A stretch of DNA of 34,773 nucleotides from Rhodospirillaceae bacterium (GCA_009772935.1 WOUR01000051.1:1-34773); one strand, 5' to 3'; positions 24,362 to 33,993 are shown, counted from the stretch's first letter. Made by a program: numbers and translations. The notes: generated by a model from the letters alone, not told the origin.

Positions 24362-24385
24362 GCGGGGCGGCCAGAGCCGCCCCGC
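24362..24385 (-). terminator. Strong hairpin after parB, probable terminator
   Basis: GCGGGGCGGC (24362-24371) and GCCGCCCCGC (24376-24385) form a perfect 10-bp stem with a 4-base loop, starting 10 bases after the parB stop. The following minus-strand sequence (GCTCTTGCC) is poor in T, so termination may be partial, allowing some read-through into the helicase gene. Confidence 0.65.
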
Positions 24386-24394
24386 AGGTTCGCT

Positions 24395-26521
24395 CTATTC
24401 GGCAGCAATGGGATGCGGCTCCGCCTCGTCCGTCATGGGATCCTGTCCGTCACCGTCGGCAAGGAAGGCGGGAAGTTCCTCTACCGTGTCGGCTGGCGTA
24501 TCCGACACCTCTTCGCTGTCGGATAGCCGCAGCGGCTCGGGCAGCCAGCCCGTGCCATCGAGCAGCCTCTCGGCCTCCCTCGCCATCTCGGCCTTCTTGA
24601 GATGGTTGATGAGCTGTGTGGCCAGCTCGCCCTTGGCCTCCCGAACCGCTTCGAGAATGCGGGGCTTGGTGACGCGGCCGAAGTAGTTGTCGGCGGTAGG
24701 CCGCCAGCCAGCTTTCACCATGTCGAGACCGACGGCGCGGGCAAGCCGTTCGGCCTGGGCGATACGTTGCCGCACGCCGTGCGCCGAGACGCCCGGCCCG
24801 CCGTAGCGGTCGCCCTTCTCGTAGAGGGCGTTCACGCCGAACGAAACGCAATGCGCGAGCAACTCGCCACGACGGACATCGTCGAGGGCGGCGAGCCAGC
24901 TCCAAAGCGCGTCGTCGTCCTTGGGCAGGTCGGCCTTCCAGGTTTCGTGCCGCTCTGCGACCGCCTTGGCGGAGCGGCTGTCCTTCAGGTCGGCCGCCTG
25001 AGCGGGGAAGAACACATGCCGTACCGAGGCTTCCAGGCATGCGCCGGGTGCGCTGTGCTGGAAGATGTCGAGGCAGAGCTTGTGCAGCAGCGCCGTCTGG
25101 GCGACCTGCGGGTTGTTCGCCACCGCGTCCCGCAGCGCCAGGGTCCGGTGGGCCGTAAGTTCAGCCACGAGGCGCTCCGGCAGCGGCCTGACAGCGTCAT
25201 CGCCATCGTCATCATCCGGCTCTCCGCCGCCGATGGTGATGACGGTCCGGTGTATCTCCGAAGCGCCAGAAGCTGTTTCGTCAGCCTCACGGGTGTTCGC
25301 TTCCGCCGGCCTTTCGCCGTCGACCGGCACTGCCGGCTCGTCCTCCGGCCGGACATAACCTCGATCCACAGCGAGGTGTCCATCGGCGTCGATGCTGACG
25401 AACACACCAGCCCGCGCGATCTCGGCCAGCTCATAGCACGCCAGCCGGTTCTCGAAGGCTGCAAGCGCCGTCTCGATTTCGCCGAGCCGGGCGTCGACCT
25501 GGTCCGGCAGCTCGTCGGCGCCTTCGTATTGGCCTTCGAGCCTGGCGTACTCGGCGGTCAGCGCGTCGAATGTCGCCTGCTCCTCCGGAGGGAGCTCGGG
25601 CGTCACGCCGTCGAGCCGCCGAAGATGGCTCGTGTGGCCGTAGCGGAAGTCAACGGCGACCTCGATCCACCTCCAGCCTTCGGCAGCGATTTTCTGGGCC
25701 TCGACGGCCAGCTTCTCGGTCGCCAACCGGTCGAGCAAGGCGACGTTCTCGAGCCAGCCGCCATTGTCTTCCTCGAAGAGATCCCGCAGGACCACGCCGC
25801 CAGCAGCTTCGTAGGCCTCGCCACCGACGAACCGCGCCCTCCTGTCCGAGCCGCGGACGGCGCTCTGGGTGAGCTGGCGCCGGATCAGGTACGGCTCCTT
25901 GTCGTAGGATTGCTGAAGCGCCTCCCAGACCTGCTCCTGGCGGGCACGATCGGTGGTGACGGTGAAGGCCATGAGTTGCTCCAGGGTCATGTCGTCCTCG
26001 GCATAAGCCTCGAGGAGCTTTTCGGACACGGCTGCCAGGCGCAACCGCTGCTTGACCACGGCGGACGCGACGAAGAACCGGGCGGCGATCTCCTCCTCGC
26101 CGGCGCCTTGGTCGCGCAACGTTTTGAAGGCACGAAACTGATCCAGCGGATGCAGGGCGACACGCTGGACATTCTCCGCCAGTGAATCCTCCTCCGCCGA
26201 GATCTCGCCTTTTGGATCGCGCACGATGCAGGGGATCGCCGCCGTCTTCGAAAGGCGCTTCTGCTTCACGAGGCGCGCGAGGGCCCGGTAGCGGCGGCCG
26301 CCGGCCGGGATCTCGAACATGCCGGTCTCGGCGCCTTCGGCGTCGAGGACGGGCCTCACGTTGAGGCTCTGCAGGAGCGTGCGCCGAGCGATGTCCTCGG
26401 CCAGATCCTCAATCGAGACACCGGCCTTCAGGTGCCGGACGTTGGCTTGGCTGAGCACCAGCTTGTTGAAAGGGATGTCGCGCGAAGCGCTGAGGGTAAT
26501 CTTCTGGACGGCCTTTGCCAT
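24395..26521 (-). CDS. ParB/RepB/Spo0J-family partition protein
   Basis: The 708-residue product opens MAKAVQKITLSASRDIPFNK and has a ParB N-terminal domain: LVLSQANVRHLKAG, the box II motif IPAGGRRYRALARL (about 71-84), and EDSLAENVQRVALHPLDQFRAF (about 111-132), followed by a helix-turn-helix (EEEIAARFFVASAVVKQRLRL). The remaining 500 residues form a long helical region with acidic stretches that is typical of the large ICE/plasmid ParB-like proteins. No parA is adjacent, so it may act in ICE maintenance or regulation rather than classical partition. The ATG at 26521 has GGAG 8 bases upstream. Confidence 0.9.
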   Translation of the reverse strand: MAKAVQKITLSASRDIPFNKLVLSQANVRHLKAGVSIEDLAEDIARRTLLQSLNVRPVLDAEGAETGMFEIPAGGRRYRALARLVKQKRLSKTAAIPCIVRDPKGEISAEEDSLAENVQRVALHPLDQFRAFKTLRDQGAGEEEIAARFFVASAVVKQRLRLAAVSEKLLEAYAEDDMTLEQLMAFTVTTDRARQEQVWEALQQSYDKEPYLIRRQLTQSAVRGSDRRARFVGGEAYEAAGGVVLRDLFEEDNGGWLENVALLDRLATEKLAVEAQKIAAEGWRWIEVAVDFRYGHTSHLRRLDGVTPELPPEEQATFDALTAEYARLEGQYEGADELPDQVDARLGEIETALAAFENRLACYELAEIARAGVFVSIDADGHLAVDRGYVRPEDEPAVPVDGERPAEANTREADETASGASEIHRTVITIGGGEPDDDDGDDAVRPLPERLVAELTAHRTLALRDAVANNPQVAQTALLHKLCLDIFQHSAPGACLEASVRHVFFPAQAADLKDSRSAKAVAERHETWKADLPKDDDALWSWLAALDDVRRGELLAHCVSFGVNALYEKGDRYGGPGVSAHGVRQRIAQAERLARAVGLDMVKAGWRPTADNYFGRVTKPRILEAVREAKGELATQLINHLKKAEMAREAERLLDGTGWLPEPLRLSDSEEVSDTPADTVEELPAFLADGDGQDPMTDEAEPHPIAAE

Positions 26522-26764
26522 GAGATAGACTCCGCGACGGCCGGCCGGGAGACTCTCTCTCGACCTCCACTCCGTCATGGAAAGCAGCGCAGCCCTCTCA
26601 CTCTCTCTAATTGAAATACGGGAAGCGGGCCCTGATCTCCGCGCTATTAGGTAACCGCCGAGGTTGTCGTGCACGCCGCCGCACCACGGAGAATGTTAGG
26701 TGATCGTCCATAGGTGGCCAATCACGCGAATGCCCGTTAGAGTTGACTAAGCTGGGGGCTGCGA

Positions 26765-27817
26765 ATGGCGATCATGTCGGATCTAGAGCGAGCGCGAGAA
26801 TTCGCTCAAAAGGCCCTCGCAGACGTTCCCGTTATTATCTTAGGCAGCGGAGCTTCGGCAGCCCACGGCGTACCGGGCATGTGGCCACTTGGGCGATACC
26901 TGAAGCAACTCCCGGTTCTTGCCGATTGGACCAGCGACGAGAGTCACGAATGGGCCGCCTTCTGCGCTCATCTCGACGGCGGCAAAGACCTGGAAGCGGC
27001 GCTCGAAGCTGTCCGCCTCTCTGAACGGCAGACCAACGGTGTTGCCGACGCGACCCGGACTTTTCTCTTGCCTGCCGACTTGAAAGCTTTTGACGACTTG
27101 CTGAAAAATCGGAGAGCTTTTCCCCTTACACGACTCTACCAGCATCTCTTCCAGAGCATTCACAAGACACTCGACGTCATCACCCCGAACTATGACCGTC
27201 TTGCCGAATATGCCGCTGACGCGGGTGACTTCAGCCATTTCACCGGCTTCGGCTATGGGCATCTCCAAACCCGCGCCCGGGATCCAGGTACTCGCGTACA
27301 TGCCGGCCGAGAGGCCGCACGAACGGTCTGCGTGTGGAAAGTTCACGGGTCGCTCGACTGGTTTCGCGACGAGGCCGGCCAGATTGTCGGCGCCCGCGCC
27401 TGCCACACCACACCGGCAGGGTACTCGCCGGTGATGGTGACGCCCGGCATCGATAAGTACCGCCTTACCCATGGCGAACCGTTCCGCACCATCTTCAGCT
27501 GCTCGGACATAGCCCTCGAGAGAGCTCGCGCCTATCTGTGCGTCGGCTACGGCTTCAATGACGAACACGTGCAGACCAAACTCGTCGAGCGGTGTGAAGT
27601 GAACGGTGTCCCACTCGTCGTGGTGACAAAGCAGCTTACTCCTACGGCGAAGGCCTTTTTGGCGCGGGGAAAGTGCCGGAAATACTTGGCTTTCGAAGAA
27701 AGCCCCACCGGGACACGCGCCTATTCCAACATAAACCCTGATGGCATCGACTTGCCACACGAGGAACTTTGGCGATTCGATAAATTCCTCGATCTTATGC
27801 TTGGAGATGCAACATGA
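26765..27817 (+). CDS. SIR2-family protein of a SIR2-HerA defence pair
   Basis: The 350-residue protein has the SIR2 NAD-binding signature: VIILGSGASAAHGVPGM (about 23-39), ITPNYDR (139-145) with Asn142 and Asp144, and KVHGSLDW (192-199) with His194 as the catalytic candidate. A GYGFNDEHVQ motif (261-270) lies in the C-terminal part of the Rossmann fold, as in antiphage SIR2 proteins. In characterised SIR2-HerA systems this subunit depletes NAD+ on infection, in complex with HerA. It overlaps herA by ATGA. It opens a plus-strand cargo unit next to parB with visibly more A/T-rich codons than the backbone, which suggests separate acquisition. Confidence 0.88.
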   Translation: MAIMSDLERAREFAQKALADVPVIILGSGASAAHGVPGMWPLGRYLKQLPVLADWTSDESHEWAAFCAHLDGGKDLEAALEAVRLSERQTNGVADATRTFLLPADLKAFDDLLKNRRAFPLTRLYQHLFQSIHKTLDVITPNYDRLAEYAADAGDFSHFTGFGYGHLQTRARDPGTRVHAGREAARTVCVWKVHGSLDWFRDEAGQIVGARACHTTPAGYSPVMVTPGIDKYRLTHGEPFRTIFSCSDIALERARAYLCVGYGFNDEHVQTKLVERCEVNGVPLVVVTKQLTPTAKAFLARGKCRKYLAFEESPTGTRAYSNINPDGIDLPHEELWRFDKFLDLMLGDAT

Positions 27818-29556
27818 GCATTCTGGCCTATGCCGACGCCGATGCCTTGGGTCGCGTGCTATCGGTGGACACCGCCACCGTAATCGTCCGCATCGACGAT
27901 GTGCCGAAGCTGAGATCGTTGCAGGTCAACCGGCTGGTGGTCTTGCAAAGCAGTCTAGCGGGCCAACATCTGATTGGCATTGTTCAGAAAATCACCCGAA
28001 CTGCAATCGAAGAGAAGGCCGAAGTTGCAGATGTGGAGAGCAGTGAGCTGGTTCATCCCGAGGTGAACTTGGTGCGGGTGACACTGATAGGCACCTTGAT
28101 CGATCAGGTCGGCGCAAAGTCGAATGTATTCCGCCGCACACTTGAGACCGTACCTGAGATCGATGCCAATTGCTTCGCCCTCGAGGGCGATAAACTCACG
28201 CGCTTCATGCAGGTGATCTCGGCAGTATCTGGCGACGGACATCGCCTCTCTTTGGGTGTCTACACACTCGACCCGGCGGCCGAAGCCTTCGTCAACGGCA
28301 ACAAGCTTTTTCAGCGGCACGCGGTCGTGGTGGGCAGCACCGGATCTGGAAAGTCTTGGACCACGGCGCGCCTACTCGAGCAAATCGCGCAACTCGATAA
28401 CGCCAATGCCATCGTCTTCGATATTCATGGGGAGTATGGATCGTTGAAGGGTGACGGCTTCCATCACCTTCGTGTGGCGGGACCGGCCGACATCGAGGCT
28501 CACCGGTCAATCGCCGATGGTGTTCTGCATTTGCCTTACTGGCTCCTGAGCTATGAGGCTCTGGTGTCGATGTTTGTCGATCGCAGCGATCAAAACGCGC
28601 CCAATCAGGCGATGGTGATGTCGCGCGCGATCGTGCAAGCGAAAACCGACTATCTGACAAAGGGTGGCCACGCTGACGTGCTCGCCAACTTCACCATCGA
28701 TAGCCCTGTTCCCTTCGCAATCGACGCCGTTCTATTGGCTCTCGAAGCGCTCGATGTCGAGATGGTTCCCGGCAGTGGAGGGCGGGAGAAGCAAGGCGAC
28801 TTCCACGGAAAATTGAGTCGGCTGATTCAACGGCTCGAGAGCAAGCGCGGGGACCGGCGTCTAGGCTTTTTGTTCCCCGGCACAACCGCGACGCAGGACT
28901 ACGGTTGGCTGGACGGTCTCGTGGCGGCGTTGTTGGCTGGGCGTAAGGCCAAGGGCGACAAAGGGGGTGTCAAGATCATCGATTTCTCGGAGGTCCCCTC
29001 CGACATCCTGCCGCTGATCGTCAGCATGGTCGCGCGGTTGGCCTTTTCGGTTCAACAGTGGCTACCCAGCGGCGCGCGCCATCCGGTTGCCCTCTTCTGC
29101 GATGAAGCCCACCTCTACATTCCCGAGAATGCCTCCTCTGGGGCGGCTGAGAATTCCATCGCGGTCTTCGAACGCATCGCCAAGGAAGGTCGAAAATACG
29201 GCGTCGGCTTGGTGGTGATCAGCCAGCGGCCGGCAGAGGTGAATCGTACTGTGGTGAGTCAGTGCAACAACCTGATTGCTATGCGGTTGACCAACGGCGA
29301 GGACCAAGCGGTCGTGCGGCGGCTGCTGCCCGATAGCCTTGGCGGCTTCGGCGACCTGTTGCCAGTTCTCGACACCGGCGAAGCCTTGGTGGTCGGCGAC
29401 GCGATCCTGCTACCGACCCGAATACGCATTGCGACGCCGACGAATGAGCCGTTGAGCGGCACGATCGACTTCTGGGATCGATGGGCAGACGCCAAGGCTT
29501 CGAGCGATCTTGGGCAGGCCATCGATAGCTGGCGCCGGCAGACGGTGGTCAAATAG
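27814..29556 (+). CDS. HerA-like ATPase of a SIR2-HerA defence pair
   Basis: The 580-residue product is a HerA/FtsK-type hexameric ATPase. It has an N-terminal beta-barrel-like HAS domain (about 1-140), Walker A VVGSTGSGKSWTTARLL (about 172-188), the VFDIHGEYGSL segment (201-211), Walker B VALFCDEAHLYIP (425-437) and ISQRPAEVNRTV (469-480) with a conserved Arg. HerA translocates or remodels DNA, and with SIR2 it forms a large antiphage complex. Start and SIR2 stop overlap, so the two subunits are coupled. It is convergent with the Rad50-like gene 136 bp downstream; a weak hairpin (29640-29655, TGAAGT/ACTTCA) lies between. Confidence 0.9.
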   Translation: MSILAYADADALGRVLSVDTATVIVRIDDVPKLRSLQVNRLVVLQSSLAGQHLIGIVQKITRTAIEEKAEVADVESSELVHPEVNLVRVTLIGTLIDQVGAKSNVFRRTLETVPEIDANCFALEGDKLTRFMQVISAVSGDGHRLSLGVYTLDPAAEAFVNGNKLFQRHAVVVGSTGSGKSWTTARLLEQIAQLDNANAIVFDIHGEYGSLKGDGFHHLRVAGPADIEAHRSIADGVLHLPYWLLSYEALVSMFVDRSDQNAPNQAMVMSRAIVQAKTDYLTKGGHADVLANFTIDSPVPFAIDAVLLALEALDVEMVPGSGGREKQGDFHGKLSRLIQRLESKRGDRRLGFLFPGTTATQDYGWLDGLVAALLAGRKAKGDKGGVKIIDFSEVPSDILPLIVSMVARLAFSVQQWLPSGARHPVALFCDEAHLYIPENASSGAAENSIAVFERIAKEGRKYGVGLVVISQRPAEVNRTVVSQCNNLIAMRLTNGEDQAVVRRLLPDSLGGFGDLLPVLDTGEALVVGDAILLPTRIRIATPTNEPLSGTIDFWDRWADAKASSDLGQAIDSWRRQTVVK

Positions 29557-29692
29557 CAGCGAAGATGCGCGCACGTTGTAGGTAAACAACGCGCTCGGTG
29601 TGCGGCTCATCCAGGTTCTTGCGCTGGAAAGACGCCATATGAAGTCGACACTTCACACACCAGGCAAAGAACTCTATGCGGTCATGGGTTCA

Positions 29693-32350
29693 TCAGGACG
29701 GTCGGAGCGAAACCCGCGTAGCGTCCAGGTGCAGGAACGCCCGCTTGCGGCAGGTCAGTATGATCACTTGCATCCTGCCGGCCACCTCACTGAGGATGTC
29801 CGTCATCGTTTCCAATCGCCCATCGTCCGAATAGACGAGCGCATCGTCGAGCAATAGCGACACGGGCCGGTTCTTCTCGAGCAGCAGGTCAGCGAAAGCG
29901 ATTCGGGTCAATACGGCCAACTGTTCCTGGGTGCCGCGGCTGAGCTGCTCAGCCGGTTCGACACGGCCCCCCCTGCTCACACCTCCCGCCGCCATGGCTT
30001 CGGAGAGTTCCAGTGTGGCGCCCGGCAGCAACCGCTCGACATAGGGTGCGATGCGTTGGGTGACGGGGCCTAAATAGAGCCGTGTCGTCTCCATTGTCGC
30101 ATCGGCGAGGATCTTGCGCAGCAACGTCAGGACATCAGCTTCTTCCGAAAGTCGCGCCAGGTTGGCCTGAGCCTGCTCTTCAGCTTCGCGCGCGACCTCC
30201 AGATCTGCGGCCGGGCCACGTTCACCCTCCGAGCGGGCCGCTTCATCAAGCCGGCCGATCTCGCCCGCGAGCCGAACCCGCTCCTTTTCGACGTTCCGCC
30301 GTCGCGTGTCGGCGTTGACAAGGCGCCGCTGAAGTTCCTCCACGCTGAATGCGGAAGCCGCCGCCGCCGCCTCATCTACGTCTGCCTTAGCCCGGGTTTG
30401 GGCCTGCAGCGCGGTTGTCGCGTCCACGTTCAGGTCTTCATCCGTCGCAGCTTTCCGGCCCTGTGTGAGGTCGACGACCAACTGATCGTGCCGCACCTGA
30501 GCGTTCCGGGCTGCTGCCGCCAACCGCTGGCCCTCCAGTTCGGCTGCCTTCAGGCCTTCCCCCGCCGCGTCACGTGCTTCCGAAGCTCCGCGCTCAGCCA
30601 TACGGGCTTTTACCGCGAGGCTGGCCGCTGCTTCGGCCGCATGTCCAAGCGTAATGCTATCGCCGCTGACGGCCTCCGGTCGTTCAAGTCCATGCAGCCC
30701 GGCGCGGAGCGCTTCGAGGCCGGCCGAGAAGCCGAGTTCCTTGTCTTCAGGAGAAGCAGCATCCAGGCGAATCTCCAAGCCTGCCAGGCGTGTCTCAGCT
30801 TCCCGCCGGCGGATTGCGGCCGACCGAGCCTGCTCAACGCTCTCCACGCCCGCTCGAGAAAGAGAGTCCGCTAGATCCTCGCTCGCCCGGCGGTAGGCAA
30901 GTTCGGCTGCAACGCCTGAGGACTCGGACGGCGTCACAGTGAATGTACCGACCTCCGACACGTCCAGGATTAGCGGGCGCAAGACGAGATGGCGCCCGTC
31001 TACAATAGGGCTTCCGTCGAGTTTGACACGCTCCGCCGCTGCCGGCTCGAGACGGACACTCAAGGTTGGCGCACCGGCTTCCAAGGCTGCCTTTGCCTGG
31101 GCGCCGCGCGCCTGGAGTGCGACGAGGTCGTCGACGTCATCGCTGCTGATCGGCAAGGCCTCAAGCTCGACGCTCAACAGAGAGATCTGCGCGGCAAGCA
31201 CCTCTGCCGCGTCGAGCCGAGCAAAAGCCGCCGCCAAGCCGCGACCCCGAGCGACGGCGCGCTCCAGCGATCGAGCCATCTCAGCTTCCTGCTCGGCATT
31301 TTCAAGTGCCTTGCGAGCCAGCGACAACGAGGCGGCTCGGCCGGCTTCTGTATCAACCGCCTTCGCCAGGTCGGGCGCGAAGCGCTCGACGGCCGCTCCG
31401 GCGTTTGCCAGGGCTTGTTTGGCCGCCTCAACGTCGGCCACGAGCTTCGATCGATCGGCGTGACGTCCTTGGGCCTGCTCACGACGGCTGGTGGTTTCAC
31501 CTAACCGTGCCTCTGCTTCCCGGAGCTTGCCCGCAGCAGCCTTGGCGACTTCCAAATCACGCGTCCAGCTCGCCACAGACTCCGCATGGGCAGGATCGGC
31601 GGCGTCCAGTTCGACCCGACCAAGGTCTTCTCGGACCGTAGCCAACCGATCAAGCACCTCGCCGAAGTGATCGACGGCGGCGCGGGCATCTACGTGGCGG
31701 CGACGCGCCACGTCCAACTGCTGCTGCGCCTGCAACAGTCGCCCAGTAGTTTGGCCTGCCTTGAGCGTGCGAAATTCGGAAAGGGCTGAATCTACCGCAG
31801 CGCTGACAGCGACGGCCCGCTTACCGCCGGTGACCGCGCCGACCTCACCGGCCAGAACCGACTGGATGGTCTCGCGAGCGATGCGGCCCGGGGCCGTTAA
31901 AGAAAGGGCCGCGCCCTGCTCAACCCACAGCATCCCCAAGATGCCACGGCTCTCATCGTCGGCGCCACGGTTGCCGGAGCGTTCGAATCCCAGAAGGGTC
32001 TGCAGCTTGTCTTCGGCGGCATCACTGGTGAACAATTGGCCCCCTGGCCCAGTCAAGGTCACATGAGGTTTCTGCAAGAAGCGTTTGGCGACCGTCCACA
32101 CTGCGCCATCGAGCTCGAACGACATCTCGACTTTGGGCGCAGTCTCATCACCCCAGGGTCGCAGTGACTTGATGAAGGTGCTGCTGGCGCCGTGGCGCTC
32201 GAACAGGACGGCACGCATGGCTTCCAGAATCGTCGATTTGCCGCTCTCGTTCGGCTCGCAGATCAGATTGAGGCCGTCGTTCAACCCGTCGATCCGCACA
32301 GGAGACCGAAAGCGCCGGAAATTCTCCAGCACGAGGGTGCGGATCTTCAC
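29693..32350 (-). CDS. Rad50/YhaN-like SMC-type ATPase
   Basis: The 885-residue protein has ABC-type ATPase halves at its ends: Walker A CEPNESGKST (31-40), and near the C-terminus the signature LSRGTQEQLA (about 803-812) and Walker B SLLLDDALVYSDD, with DD where classical Rad50 has DE. Between them is a long Ala/Glu/Arg-rich coiled coil. The coil is interrupted near residues 428-478 by a beta-rich segment (TLSVRLEP...DGRHLVLRPLILDV), and there is no CxxC zinc hook; only two Cys occur in the protein. This layout is closer to YhaN than to SbcC/Rad50. The GTG start overlaps the stop of the Mre11-like gene as GTGA. Confidence 0.88.
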   Translation of the reverse strand: MKIRTLVLENFRRFRSPVRIDGLNDGLNLICEPNESGKSTILEAMRAVLFERHGASSTFIKSLRPWGDETAPKVEMSFELDGAVWTVAKRFLQKPHVTLTGPGGQLFTSDAAEDKLQTLLGFERSGNRGADDESRGILGMLWVEQGAALSLTAPGRIARETIQSVLAGEVGAVTGGKRAVAVSAAVDSALSEFRTLKAGQTTGRLLQAQQQLDVARRRHVDARAAVDHFGEVLDRLATVREDLGRVELDAADPAHAESVASWTRDLEVAKAAAGKLREAEARLGETTSRREQAQGRHADRSKLVADVEAAKQALANAGAAVERFAPDLAKAVDTEAGRAASLSLARKALENAEQEAEMARSLERAVARGRGLAAAFARLDAAEVLAAQISLLSVELEALPISSDDVDDLVALQARGAQAKAALEAGAPTLSVRLEPAAAERVKLDGSPIVDGRHLVLRPLILDVSEVGTFTVTPSESSGVAAELAYRRASEDLADSLSRAGVESVEQARSAAIRRREAETRLAGLEIRLDAASPEDKELGFSAGLEALRAGLHGLERPEAVSGDSITLGHAAEAAASLAVKARMAERGASEARDAAGEGLKAAELEGQRLAAAARNAQVRHDQLVVDLTQGRKAATDEDLNVDATTALQAQTRAKADVDEAAAAASAFSVEELQRRLVNADTRRRNVEKERVRLAGEIGRLDEAARSEGERGPAADLEVAREAEEQAQANLARLSEEADVLTLLRKILADATMETTRLYLGPVTQRIAPYVERLLPGATLELSEAMAAGGVSRGGRVEPAEQLSRGTQEQLAVLTRIAFADLLLEKNRPVSLLLDDALVYSDDGRLETMTDILSEVAGRMQVIILTCRKRAFLHLDATRVSLRPS

Positions 32351-33474
32351 GCTTCGGGGTCCGTCTTGCGTGCCGCGCGCTTGTTCTCGACGAACATGCG
32401 CTCCAGCGCGGCGGCCGCGCGCCGCGCCTCAATGCCTTCGCCTTCCGCCATGACCAACAGGCGCTCGGCGGCCATTCGCAGCACGCCATGGGCGTCTATA
32501 TCGCCCAGGTCGTCCGGGGTTGGTCTGGCAAACAGGTCACGAAGATCGACGTCCAGCCAACGGAGGTCCAACGCCAGCTCGGAGTTGAGGCGCTCATGTA
32601 CCTGGACGCGTTCGGCGAGACTGAGAGCGCCCGATACCTTCAGGCGCAGGACGAGCCGTGACAGGTCAGCCGTCGCCCGCAGCCCGTTGATCTGGTCGTC
32701 GAGGCGTGCGGCGCTATCAATATTCCAGGCTTCGGAGCGCCAGGTGAAGTGGGCCAGAGGATGATGCGTGAGCTTGGGCAACGCCATCGGCGCAGCAAGT
32801 TCTACGATGACGGCGCCGCCCGTCGTCTCCCGCCCGAAATCGTCGGGCTCTGGCGTTCCGCTGTAGGCGGTCCGGTGACCGAATTGCATGAAGCCATGCC
32901 AGTCGCCGAGTGCCAGATAATCAAGCCCCGCCAACTGGGCGCGGTCAACGGCGATCAAGTTCATCGCGGCCGTGCTGGAAAAGCTCTGCACCGGACCGTG
33001 GGCGAGACCGATACGGTGCGCGCCTGCCGGAGTAGCCATCGCATCGAAGACCTTGGTGGGATCGTCGGGTGTGCGCCGGTAGGCCAGGGGAGCGGGCAAA
33101 AGCCAAGCATCGTCGGCAAGCATTACTGGCTCAGGTGTCACTAGGGTCGTGACGTTTTCCGGCGATTCACGGGTCAAACGAGCCCACAGGCCTTCAGCCC
33201 TGGCATAGTCGTGGTTGCCGGGTAGCAACCACCAACGACATTGCGCCCGCTCCATGCGGCTCAGGGCTTGGCGAACGACCCGCTCACCAGGCTCAAAGGT
33301 GTCGAAGATGTCGCCGGCGACCAGGACGTGGTGCGCACCACAGTCACGGGCGAGCTTGCCAATCGCGTCGATGGCATCGAGACGCGCTTCCTGCAGCGCC
33401 GCGCCAGTTTCACTAGGTGCGCGTCCAAACGGCTTGCCGAGCTGCCAGTCGGCGGTATGAACAAGCTTGAGCAC
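32347..33474 (-). CDS. Mre11/SbcD/YhaO-like metallophosphoesterase
   Basis: The 375-residue product is a calcineurin-type phosphoesterase, expected to be the nuclease partner of the SMC-like ATPase next to it. Motifs: HTADWQLGKPFG (6-17), AGDIFD (53-58), LPGNHD (84-89), LAHGP (157-161) and LALGDWHGF (187-195). The first motif is D-x-Q in place of D-x-H, and the last is GDWH in place of the usual GHxH, so metal binding may be altered. GTG at 33474 is chosen as start, with GGAGG closely upstream and family similarity beginning there; an ATG at 33504 would add 10 residues. Confidence 0.87.
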   Translation of the reverse strand: MLKLVHTADWQLGKPFGRAPSETGAALQEARLDAIDAIGKLARDCGAHHVLVAGDIFDTFEPGERVVRQALSRMERAQCRWWLLPGNHDYARAEGLWARLTRESPENVTTLVTPEPVMLADDAWLLPAPLAYRRTPDDPTKVFDAMATPAGAHRIGLAHGPVQSFSSTAAMNLIAVDRAQLAGLDYLALGDWHGFMQFGHRTAYSGTPEPDDFGRETTGGAVIVELAAPMALPKLTHHPLAHFTWRSEAWNIDSAARLDDQINGLRATADLSRLVLRLKVSGALSLAERVQVHERLNSELALDLRWLDVDLRDLFARPTPDDLGDIDAHGVLRMAAERLLVMAEGEGIEARRAAAALERMFVENKRAARKTDPEA

Positions 33475-33504
33475 GTCCCCCTCCCCGAGTTCGTGTACCA
33501 CCAT

Positions 33505-33993
33505 TTAGTTCTGCCCGCGATGGTGGTCTGCGGAGCAACGGTCTTCTGTTGAATTCCGGAGGATCGACACCCATTGCGTGGGACCGTCAGACGCCCCCCC
33601 TTCAGCCCGTCCTATCAGCAGGGACGACCCGGAGGGTCGAGCCGCCACCTCTTTAATCCCTTCGATCGGCTTGGCCGTGAGATCAGTCAGCCGTTGGGCG
33701 TTACTCGACACTCCGGCATCCCTTCGAAGTCTCCACAACCCTGCTTCTGGCGACTTTGCGACTATGACGCGCCAGCGCGACTTGGTTTCGCAAGTTGAGA
33801 TGGTTGCGAGGGCCCGCATCGATCTCAAATTGCTGTCCAGTTCATCGCACCTCGTCGCAGCTGCGGAGCGTAGTGGAGCGTCCTTCTACGAACTCTTTCG
33901 TGCACCAGCGTAGGCCAGCGTCGCGCCTCGGACGCAAGAGCAGACCATCCTTTCAGGAGCGCAATAGCTCGCGCCGCGATCAGATATTGACAA
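33505..33993. other. Intergenic region, no supported gene
   Basis: About 490 bases separate the Mre11-like gene from the palindromic operator. Short frames occur on both strands, for example a 49-codon frame from ATG 33764 to 33913 on the plus strand ending YELFRAPA, but none has a ribosome binding site or a recognisable domain. A TTGACA box at 33987-33992 abuts the palindrome and may be the -35 element for the gene that follows. Confidence 0.45.

Noticed and set aside
24602..26185. 527-codon open frame on the plus strand
   Set aside because: It lies wholly antisense to the ParB-family gene and has no domain or ribosome binding site.
33505..33828. 107-codon minus-strand frame ending next to the Mre11-like gene
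   Set aside because: The adjacency to an ATG is suggestive, but the start is TTG, no domain is visible and third-position base use is not that of the neighbouring genes.
33764..33913. 49-codon plus-strand frame
   Set aside because: It has no Shine-Dalgarno and no recognisable domain; it may be chance or a remnant.
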